This document shows, one piece after another, positions 55,985 to 64,000 of a DNA stretch of 64,000 bases; within the stretch, counting starts at the first letter, position 1; each line of letters opens with the position of its first letter. Source of the DNA: Erigeron canadensis (lineage: Eukaryota > Streptophyta > Magnoliopsida > Asterales > Asteraceae); the NCBI RefSeq assembly GCF_010389155.1, contig NC_057768.1, positions 26,483,966 to 26,547,965 of the forward strand, read 5' to 3'. The position numbers and the translations under genes were made by a program. The notes under the pieces were generated by a model, which saw nothing but the letters and a program-made list of their open reading frames with translations, was not told where the DNA came from and made no database searches.

Positions 55985-56830
55985 AATATTGCTCATGAAC
56001 AAGAGGTAATTTTATTTATTGACAATATCTTCCGTTTTGTCCAAGCATGATTTGAAGTATCCGCCTTGTTGGGTAGTTAGCCTTCCGTTGTGGGTTATCA
56101 ACCTACCCTTAGTACCGGAATGGGTTCTTTACAAGAAAGAATTATATCTACCAAAGAAGGGTCCATAACTTCTATTCAAGTTATTTATGTACCTGCAGAT
56201 GATTTGAATGACCCTGCTCCTGGTACGACATTTGCACAGTTAGATGCTACTACCGTACTATCAAAAGGGTTAGCCGCCAAAGATATTTATCCAGGAATAG
56301 ATCCTTTAGGCCATACGGAGCAGAGCGCCACTTTTCCCTTTTTCTCTTACTGGACGCCATGCAAAGCCCAAAGAAGCCATGAATATTGGCCCAAGGGGCG
56401 CTATTGGTCAAGAAGAGGCTTCAGGCGTGAAATTTGGGACAGAGTAAAAGTGGTGTGCCTTTCCCACAGGTGGGATCCACATATCAAAAAGCTTTTGTTG
56501 TTATAAAAAAGACAATTCTCAATGTACACTCTTCATTACAAGTTGTACTTTTATTTGGGTTTGTAGATTTTTGATTTGAAAAAAGAGATAGGAGCTTGAT
56601 TGGTTGTAGGGATGGTAGAGTCAAGTCGGGGCCCATTTTGTTCCATTCTTTAATATATGATGGCTTCTATGTTTAAAGCCTTGCTCCAAGTATATAAGGG
56701 GAAAAGCTCCATGATTACTAAAATGCCACATGGTATGAGATTCCCCTATAAGAGGCTTTATGGAGAAGTCTTGCTCCGGATAGTCTTAGATTCAACGTCA
56801 ACTATGCTACAACCCCGGATCGTTGCTGAA
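55985..56830 (+). pseudogene. atpB: Chloroplast atpB fragment in the nucleus (NUPT), interrupted
   Basis: Segment 1 (about 55985-56309) encodes recognisable plastid ATP synthase beta: DNIFRFVQA, then [39 protein letters not shown] and [14 protein letters not shown]. Segment 2 (56785-56830) resumes with DSTSTMLQPRIV exactly where segment 1 stopped (DPL|DSTST). About 475 bp of other DNA (56310-56784) lies between them, with TTTAG/CTTAG at the junctions. Two in-frame stops occur in segment 1 (near 56048 and 56079). Plastid rather than nuclear mitochondrial ATP2 origin is shown by [12 protein letters not shown] and STMLQPRIV. It is a small piece of a gene of about 500 codons and cannot function. 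Confidence 0.85.
56310..56784. other. Insert of unknown origin within the atpB fragment
   Basis: About 475 bp with short plus-strand frames (for example [20 protein letters not shown] and [15 protein letters not shown]). I do not recognise these. Base composition is less AT-rich than the surroundings, so another organelle-derived piece is possible. There are no inverted ends. Short TTTAG/CTTAG repeats at the joints could be a target duplication. Confidence 0.4.
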
Positions 56831-57463
56831 TTACGAATACATTAGTTAACTCATCCTAGATGCTTTAAGTGAGCGGCCAAAGGATTTATTTGTAACATCA
56901 GTTCATGACCGACTAGGCCCAAGTACATTTTAGTATGGACCAACTTAGTTTTGATGCTTGGACCTAATAACATCAACATCAAATGTCATCAACTTTGACA
57001 AATTTATTGTTTCATTATGTATCCAATGTTGTTGAGTCATTAATATAAATAAAGTGTAAAATCACTGCAATCGGCTACAATTTACAATAATAGTTAAAAC
57101 CACAAAGGTTAAAAGTGGAATTAAAAACAAAATAGTGGTACATAATGGTATGCAGTACATAATTATAGGTGATATGACAACGAAAAAGTTACAATATATT
57201 GGTTGAAAACCTAAAAGGGTAAAAATGTGTAAAAAAATCAATAAGTAACATGTGTTTGAAAACCCGAATGGGATACAATTTGGCAAAATCTGAATAGTAG
57301 GTCAGGATTGTGCGGTGGACGAACAGTAAATCGCCATGTAGGCGAGTTACTATTCATCATGTCATTTTGCCTTAATATTATATATAATATATAATAATAA
57401 TATTATTATAATCATAATTAATAAATAAATATCATATATACTCTTACTTTTCACTATATATAT
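56831..57463. other. Intergenic DNA
   Basis: Nothing recognised apart from an AT-rich stretch near 57375-57430. Confidence 0.4.
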
Positions 57464-57920
57464 AAGGGATCAAGTGAGAACCAACATATATGGTGAGAAC
57501 TGTGAGAACCATTAAAAAATCATCTCTAAGGGTTTTGCCCTTAGAATTAAGAACTACACCCGTATCGTACAACCGTTACCATCTCTTAGATCGCCGCCCA
57601 TCAAATCCATACCATTCCCATATGCGTCCGGTGACAACCCTTTTAGAACGGATGTAGGGCAACGCCTGTACCGTATCCATTCTTTTTCTTAACACGTAAG
57701 TGTGTAACCCATATGATTTTTTGCAAAAAAAATTTTATTTTTTAAATTTTTTTTTTGGAATGGGCTTTTGTTAAAAGAAAATAAAAAACAAAAAAAATTT
57801 CAAAAAATGGAAAATTAAAATTAAAAAAAATAAGAAACCACACAAAAAAAAGAGGGAGGGAAACTAGTGGTTCTCACGGTTCTCTCCATATTTGTGGTTC
57901 TCACATTAACCCTACCCTAT
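57464..57920. mobile_element. MITE with GTGAGAACC-rich ends
   Basis: The left end has AAGGGATCAAGTGAGAACCA, then GGTGAGAACTGTGAGAACC. The right end, reversed, reads ATAGGGTAGGGTTAATGTGA, then GGAGAGAACCGTGAGAACC. TA-rich sequence flanks both. The interior is non-coding, with A/T homopolymers. Confidence 0.6.
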
Positions 57921-57954
57921 ATATATAGTATATATATATACACATATATATACA

Positions 57955-58300
57955 CTAGATGGGTGTCCGCGCGTTGCAGAAACAAAAATATACAACTTTC
58001 GAGGTGTTGTGACAATGTTAATTTCAAATCAAATATTTAATCGAGACTTTTATTTGTATGATAGTTAACCAAAAAAAAATATTTGACGAACAAAGAAAAT
58101 TTTAATAAAGTCTAAAACTTTTGTAAGAATATTGTATTTACCGTTTATATAATAGAAATAAATATGTATTAAAATGAAGAGTAAATTATATCAGGTCAAT
58201 TTCTTTTATGAGTATATATTTTTTTATAAAGTATTTTATATATCTTTTATTGAATTAATAAACAGTCAATTACTTATAGTAAATAATAATGACAAAGTCG
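57955..58300 (-). mobile_element. Helitron-like 3' terminus next to the MATE gene
   Basis: On the - strand the segment ends GCAACGCGCGGACACCCATCTAG, followed by host T. This is a Helitron-type GC-rich end plus CTAG, though the hairpin is decayed. The 5' end could not be placed; the upper coordinate is arbitrary and must stop before the MATE 3' UTR. Confidence 0.35.
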
Positions 58301-58402
58301 ATTACTAGCTTCTATCACACAACAAAAGTGATAAATAGAATTACAAACAATAAATCGAGTATGATATATTGCTTCCTTTGAGATGAATTTGTAGCCCCAT
58401 GG

Positions 58403-61047
58403 CTAGGTATCACACGAACTTTGATCTGAAATGGCTTGCTTTACAACGCGGGAATACGCTTCTTTTGCCTGAGAACAAGTACCAAAATATAGTGACTTCA
58501 TACTATATATATACACTGCATCAAAATGGTATAGGGTACCAAAATGGTTGTGAGTTATGAGTACCTGCTTATCCCATTGGCATCGAATAGTTATGATGGC
58601 TAGTGTTAACGTTTGTACGACTGTCCCACTCAGCATTCCGGTCCAAAGACCCTGTTTACACACACAAGATGGTCAACGACTAAGCCAAATTAATTACCCT
58701 GCGACGACAGTAGTCTTTCAATGAAAACCAATTTCAATTCATCATGTAACAAAAGGTCTATATATCTCCAACCTTAATCCCTAATCCAAAAAATTGTTCC
58801 AATATGACGCCAAGCGGGACTCCAACAACGTAGTAGCTTCCAAGATTAACAATTGCGACCTGGGATTGCCACCCACAACCCAGCGCAACTCCTATATATA
58901 GAACTCAAAAATAAAAATGAAGTTGATGTAACTTTGGGAAACTTAAATACTAAACACCAAATCAGCAGTTAATTCGATCCTTACCTGTAAACACGGGTTG
59001 AATGCAACTAAGAAGAACAGTAACTGCTAACAACACGGAAAGTTCATTAACCATGTTAATGACCGTGTTGTTTGATGTAAAGATCATAGCCAATTTATCA
59101 GGAAATGCGAGTATGACTATAGCAAACATGGTGCCAATAAGGATTGATATTAGCAATGATATCTTGGTAGCAAATATTGCACCTTTTGCATTTCCTGCTC
59201 CTAGCTCATTTGCTACACGAACACTGCCTCATACAAGAAAAAGTATATATCAAAAGTTAACCCAATTTTCATATGGTCTAAAATGTAAATTAATATTAAT
59301 CGTTTTACATTTGTAGCAACAGTATTTCTGGTTATCATAACCAATCGATAAAACAGTTGTAAGAAATAGCTGTTGGCTGGGGACTATGAACATACCCTGT
59401 TGCAGCCAAGAATCCGTATGGAATCATGATCTCCCAACCGTAAGAAGTTATGCTGAAAACGTGAGAACGGAAGGCTATTTAGATATATACCGGCTGTTGA
59501 TATTACAACAATTCAAGGGTGATAATTTTTGTTAAAGGTTAAGTTATTTAGTGATTAGACTTGGGTTTAGCTAAGTGTGTAAAAGGTGTAAGTGTGTGAG
59601 TTTGGAATTGAGAGAAGATGTTGGAACAGAAAATGCAGATGCAAATGGATACAGAAACAAACCATATCGAAAGTGCATCAATATCGACCGCTGTGTTCCC
59701 CAAGCTGCCTGCTACTATCACTAATACTCGATAGTAAAAGCTCTCCAACCTAAAAAACATACACTATTCACTTAAGACAGCCTTTTTTTTTTTTTTTGAC
59801 AGGTGACATTTGAAAAAAAACAAACCCCCTTATTAACATATAATTTTAATATGCATTCAAAAAGACTATTAGTAGTGATGAAACATGGATGTAAAAAAAT
59901 TGTTATCACGAAAGCGGCAAGCAAGCATATATAACTAGCAAAAGAAGAAACAAAATCAAAACTTACGCGAGCATAACACTTGAAGCAGCAGAGAGCTTAA
60001 AGAAGTCCCATAACCCCGAAAATGCTTCCATTGAAAATCCATACCAAGATTCACGACACCCTCCACATACAGCATATAAGAAAAGGCCCAAAACAGACAC
60101 CCACCACGAGAAATCAAGCATAATCGCAGCCCCAACAACACCAATCGTATAATATTTAGCAAAAAACCAATTAAGTAGCAGATGGATTACAAGAGCCAAA
60201 CCAGACACCCAACCAATCACGGACGTCTTCAGCTGACCCTGCAAGAATCTCACCAACGAAAACTGAAAAACAAAGCTCATGTGCATCGGAATCAGCCATA
60301 CCGCTACTGTCCCTGCCAACTCTGCCACCACCTCTGGCTGTCCGGTTAGTTTAAGTATTGGAGTGGCGAATATAAAAAGGGGTAACAATAAAATTGAGCC
60401 TATAAGCAAAACAACCCATGATCTTTGCAAGTAAATTCCTAACATATGATATTGTTTTGCCCCATAAGCTTGACCACAAAGAGTTTCAAGTGCACTTGCC
60501 ATTCCTAGCTACAAATACATACTAATTAGATTGTCATGCATATAATAATAGTAATCAACCTAACTCATATGCCTAAAAATCAACCTAAAACCTTAAGAAT
60601 TTCACATGTGGATATTTCACTAATTCTCTTTCCCAATCTTGCCCCTTGATTTTTCTACATGTCATTATCTTACTATTAGGCATATCTTTAGGCACACCAA
60701 TTAGGTTGCTTTATCATTATCCAAATTATAAATGTAATTTCACTTGGGCATACGCCCCTTTGAATTACCAAGAAGCCGAAAGTGATGGAAGTGATCACTG
60801 TGGTGGCAATGGAGATGGCAGCAAGGTCAGTGTCGTTAAGGTGGCCAGCGAAAGATTGTGTTATGACAGCAAGGGAGTACAAAGAAAGCCGGGAGAAGAT
60901 GGATGGACCAGCAACCTTCCAAATCTTCTTTACTTCCGTCCATGTTCGTTGGACTAACGAAACTAATTCGTGTTCCGATACAGACACTTGTTGGTGGTCT
61001 TCTGAGGTTGATAACAAGAGGGGACGTTTGTTGCTGTGTTCTTCCAT
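58403..61047 (-). CDS. MATE/DETOXIFICATION multidrug transporter, 8 exons, intact
   Basis: Exons on the - strand: 61047-60769, 60508-59967, 59749-59663, 59452-59396, 59223-58985, 58891-58773, 58651-58565, 58468-58403. All introns are GT-AG and the phases join cleanly to 1476 nt, or 491 aa, a normal family length. The N-terminal 40 residues are polar (with a PLLLS di-leucine-like stretch). Family hallmarks follow: WKVAGPSIFSRLSLYS, VITQSFAGHLND, LLGMASALETLCGQAYGAKQ, LGIYLQRSW, GQPEVVAELAG, WEIMIPYGFLAATGVRVANE, LGAGNAKGA and LGCGWQSQVAIVNLGSYYVV. About twelve hydrophobic helices are expected. Such proteins exchange cations for flavonoids, alkaloids or other metabolites at the vacuolar or plasma membrane. 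The substrate cannot be read from sequence. Most similar in style to the Arabidopsis DTX27-35 group (inference). Intron 1 carries a MITE. Confidence 0.93.
60556..60709. mobile_element. MITE in intron 1 of the MATE gene
   Basis: The ends CAACCTAACTCATATGCCTA and, reversed, CAACCTAATTGGTGTGCCTA are inverted partners. The interior resembles the small MITE at 33108-33229. It lies wholly within the intron (60509-60768) and leaves the splice sites untouched. Confidence 0.6.
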
Positions 61048-61352
61048 TTCTTCCTTTTTTCTTTCTTTTTTTTTAATGACTGATCATCAGCTAAGTATAA
61101 TTGAGATATAGTACGTTCATACTTTAAAATGGTGGGGTTTGGTTCGAAAACAATGACAAGTTGATCCACACATGTGGGAGTTCAAATATCAGAATTTGAA
61201 GATTTATTTGTTTAATAATAATAAACGAATAGTTGAGATCCATATTCTATATATGGTATATCAAACATTATTAAAGTGATTACTATTTATTTAAGTACTT
61301 TGTGTGAAAAATGTCGCATAATACAAAATGGATTAATATCTTGGAATGTAAT
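61048..61352 (-). promoter_or_regulatory. Upstream region of the MATE gene
   Basis: This should hold the MATE leader and core promoter on the - strand. An AT-rich TATA-like stretch is present near 61245-61262 (TATATATGG and its complement). No transcription start can be fixed. The foldback at 61353-62236 begins about 300 bp from the ATG. Confidence 0.35.
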
Positions 61353-62236
61353 AAATTTTAGAAATATTTCATATATGCCATTGATAACTAACAAAATATC
61401 ATATTTATCTAATTAAATTTTAAAATATCATATATGTCATTTCTTAGACCTTCAAATATCAAATATGTCATTGTCAAGTAAAAAACAAAAATCATTTGTG
61501 CTCAAATACACTATTCGATATTATTTTCGAAATTTATCATATATATGTTGTCATTATTTTCGAAATTTATCTAACATATCATTGAAATGTATCAAATACT
61601 TTAAATTATAATTAAATTTTAAATTTGTATTTATTTTTTTCTTTTGAAATTCATGAGACTAATTACTATGCAAAAAAAATATATATATATATATTACATA
61701 ATTCAGTCACTTACAAACTAAGATCGCAATACTTAATTATATACCATGAATTGAATTAAATAACGGATTTAAAATTATCAATCAAATTAATCATGTGAGT
61801 ATGGTAACTTTGAATTAAATTTACGTGGTTAGGGTAAAACATGAGTTGAATTATAAAAACAAAAGAAAACCGTGTAATTGTGAATTTCAAAAATTTTTTA
61901 ATAACTTTAAAGATTTTTTATGTTTTAGTTTTGACTAAATTAATTTAGTTCGGCATATTGGATATTTTTCAATGACATATTCGATATATTTCAGAATTAA
62001 CAATAGAATATATGATTTTAAAATTTTATTTTCAGATCACTAATCTTTTTACTTAACAATGTCATATTTGATATATTGGTAGATTGAGAATGACATATGT
62101 GATACTTTGTTACTAAACAATGACATATTTGATATATTGATAACTTATAAGTGACATATATGATATTTCGAAATTTAATTGGGTAAATATGATATTTTGT
62201 GATTTATTAATGGTATATATGAAATTTTCAAATAAA
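61353..62236. mobile_element. Foldback/long-TIR element upstream of the MATE gene
   Basis: The left arm (about 61353-61500) and right arm (about 62065-62236) are inverted copies. Shared ordered words are TTTCATATATGCCA/ACCA, AAATATCATATTTA, AATTAAATTT, AAATATCATATATGTCA, TATCAAATATGTCATTG and AAGTAAAAA. Within each arm, TATCA.ATATGTCATT recurs two or three times. The centre (61500-62060) is AT-rich and non-coding. The length is about 880 bp. No target duplication was resolved. Confidence 0.65.
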
Positions 62237-62747
62237 TTTTGAACCAAAATTTATAGTTGAAAATAACTAAAGTTGTGTGAAGGGACGGATGTAATATAGG
62301 ATTAGCGGGGGACAATGCCCCGTATTGGCCGTCCATAATACTATTTTGGGTATGTAAAACTATGTTACAAAAGCCCAAATACTACTAAATGGCCTCAGCC
62401 CAAAATTTATTTGCCCCCAACTCAAGCTCTAATTTGGAAAAATGGATTGGCAGATAACAATCAAGTCCGTTCAAAAAGAAGATAACAATTCAAATATTGA
62501 AAATAATAATAATTTACTCGCATTATCATTATTCCGTTCAAATAGACTTAAATAATAACAATTCAAATATATTTTTTTCGTTTTTTTTCCTTTTGCTGCT
62601 AGCTGACATTCTCCAACGTTTTATACCAATAAGGCAAGTAAAAATACTAAGATAACTTATAATTTTATAAACCATAATTAACAAGAATTGACTTATTAGT
62701 TGCAACTATGTATTGAAAATCAATTTATTAGTTGTTTTTAGTATTTA
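62237..62747. other. Intergenic DNA
   Basis: No gene or element recognised. Confidence 0.4.
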
Positions 62748-63240
62748 CTAGAAATAAACACCCGCGTGTTACCGCGGAGCTTTTAAAGTAACGTCGTGGA
62801 CAATGATTCATTAAGCTTAAACACGTTGCCGCAGATTATATTACACATCTTGCGGTGAGACTCAAGTAGATTATCTTTTCAGATGACAATGTTTTGGTAC
62901 AAATTTGATAAAGTCACCAACAAACATTTATTTGATATTATAACAATAAAGCATTTTATTGATAGGCTAAAATGTAAAAGATAAAAACTTTAGGGGGTTA
63001 AAAGGTAAAGATGTAAAAGTTGATGGGCTAAACTGTAAAAAGGAAAAAACTTTGGAGGTTAAAAAGTAAAGAGAAAACTTTAGGGAGTTAAAATGTAAAG
63101 TAGTAAAAGGTGATGGGTTTAAATGTAAAAGGTAAAATCTTTAGGGGGTTAAAAGGTAAAGAGTTCAAAGTTGCATGTATGTGTATTGTACTATGTGCAT
63201 AGAAACTTGTAAAAAACCAATTGGTTTTTAGTATATATAT
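62748..63240 (-). mobile_element. Helitron with a clear 3' hairpin
   Basis: On the - strand the 3' end is CCGCGGTAACACGCGGG, in which CCGCG pairs with CGCGG (five pairs, six-base loop), then TGTTTATTTCTAG followed by host T. This is a textbook Helitron terminus. The 5' end is not certain; a TA run near 63229-63243 is the likely limit. The interior includes a minisatellite. Confidence 0.6.
62963..63172. repeat. Minisatellite of AAACTTTAGGGGGTTAAAAG type
   Basis: Four imperfect units carry variants of GGGCTAAAATGTAAAAG, AAAACTTTAGGGGGTTAAAA and GTAAAG, at about 45-65 bp spacing. They lie inside the Helitron at 62748-63240. Non-coding. Confidence 0.65.
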
Positions 63241-63318
63241 ATAAATTTGTTAGCAATTTGTCAATTATGCATTTTATATTTGTTTGATATTGGTGAAGAA
63301 TTTTGAAGGAGAAATAAA

Positions 63319-63502
63319 GGGGAAGTAAAGGTGGTGCGGTTATGCACTTAAGTTGGATGAAATCTCTCTCACGTGTTGATTTTTTTAATTCATAAAAAAC
63401 ATGGGGCAATTATTAATTCATTATACATTAAATATTAAAAAATTAATTTGTGAGAGGAATTTCACCCCACTTGGGTGCATAACAACATCACCTTCACTTT
63501 TC
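63319..63502. mobile_element. Small MITE (copy 3)
   Basis: The left GGTGGTGCGGTTATGCAC, AAGTTGGATGAAAT and the reversed right GAAGGTGATGTTGTTATGCA, AAGTGGGGTGAAAT are inverted partners. It has the same CTCTCAC...GTGAGAG inner motif as copies 1, 2 and 4, and lies next to copy 4. Confidence 0.65.
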
Positions 63503-63508
63503 TATACA

Positions 63509-63667
63509 AATATGAGGTTGTTAGGCACTTAAGTTGGGTAAAAAACCTCTCACATACCTTTTTTTAAACCATAAAAATCATATAGAACCAAACATTTATT
63601 CAAAAATATTAAAATATTAGTATGTGAGAGATTTTTCATCCCGTGCATAACAGCTTCATCCTCATAT
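63509..63667. mobile_element. Small MITE (copy 4)
   Basis: The left ATATGAGGTTGTTAGGCACT, AAGTTGGGTAAAAAACCTCT and the reversed right ATATGAGGATGAAGCTGTTA are inverted partners. The interior is nearly identical to copy 2 (50821-50985). Confidence 0.65.
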
Positions 63668-64000
63668 GTATATATCCATCATCATATATTGAAAAGGTAA
63701 GTAGAAAAAGATTTAAAAGATAAGATCAAAACATATATAGGCGTACTTTACTGTATACTTCACTGTGCATAATAATAAATGACAAAACTTTTACATCTAA
63801 AATATGTATGTTTTTTTCTTCAATAGTTAGAACTTAGAACAATCTAACGTTCAGTACAAATAATAACAAATTTCTTTTGCTGTTAAATGAGAAAAGTAAC
63901 ATATATGATATATCACATCTTTTGTAGTGAAATAAGATGATTCACTTACAATAATATAATCTTTTTTCACAAATTTCAGACCATAAAGATTCCATCTTTA
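63668..64000. other. AT-rich intergenic DNA at the window end
   Basis: Nothing recognised. Confidence 0.4.

Noticed and set aside
55985..56309. Nuclear gene for mitochondrial ATP synthase beta (ATP2)
   Set aside because: Diagnostic residues ([20 protein letters not shown]) are plastid type and there are two stops in frame.
60646..61111. Plus-strand frames of 103 and 109 codons
   Set aside because: They are antisense shadows of MATE exon 1 and its intron MITE.

Overview
The window is nuclear DNA of a flowering plant, a eudicot. The TE mix (chromovirus-type Ty3 elements with chromodomains, tRNA-derived SINEs, many short Helitrons and MITEs) would fit a large Asteraceae-type genome, but that family assignment is inference. 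The DNA is AT-rich and gene-poor. Genes have GT-AG introns, CT-rich leaders and no operon logic. I find three convincing protein-coding loci in 64 kb. Most of the rest is transposon sequence, often nested.

Genes. (1) A SAC51/SACL-type bHLH gene on the + strand (leader from about 18.04 kb, coding 20278-21231). Its spliced leader carries three upstream ORFs. The third is the conserved SAC51-family peptide uORF, split by an intron at 19848-20032 that keeps frame. (2) An intact single-exon zinc-finger homeodomain (ZHD) transcription factor on the - strand (34734-35441, 235 aa). (3) A MATE/DETOXIFICATION transporter on the - strand (58403-61047). I rebuilt it as eight exons with consistent phases and GT-AG borders, giving 491 aa. 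The three genes are unrelated neighbours tens of kilobases apart.

Layout. 0-8 kb: a hAT-like element (977-1631), a Stowaway-like MITE (2571-2853), a MITE split by a 2.9 kb solo LTR with a TTGTT target duplication (3011-6277), and a Helitron end at 7359. 8-18 kb: a SINE, nested MITEs, a 1782 bp solo LTR (CATAC duplication) inside a MITE that keeps its own 7 bp duplication, and a second SINE just upstream of the bHLH gene. 18-22.4 kb: the bHLH gene, a degenerate tandem repeat behind it, and a GC-rich inverted repeat. 23.7-32 kb: related Helitrons on the - strand, an RTE-like 3' end, and a 5'-truncated LINE with a 13 bp duplication. 34-37 kb: the ZHD gene and a hAT element with a perfect 8 bp duplication. 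38.9-46.75 kb: a rearranged LINE ORF1 fragment, then a defective chromovirus gag-pol with one LTR, cut at its 5' end next to a Stowaway-like MITE. 48-53 kb: a MITE, a 0.7 kb foldback made of short repeats, and an array of palindromes. 53.5-57 kb: an LTR with its primer-binding site, itself carrying two DNA elements, running straight into a broken chloroplast atpB copy. 57.4-64 kb: a MITE, a Helitron end, the MATE gene, a foldback behind its promoter, another Helitron with a minisatellite, and two adjacent copies of a small MITE.

The most interesting item biologically is the multi-uORF leader of the SAC51-like gene. No CRISPR, operon, phage or bacterial feature is present. All boundaries come from reading the sequence by eye; no search or alignment program was run.
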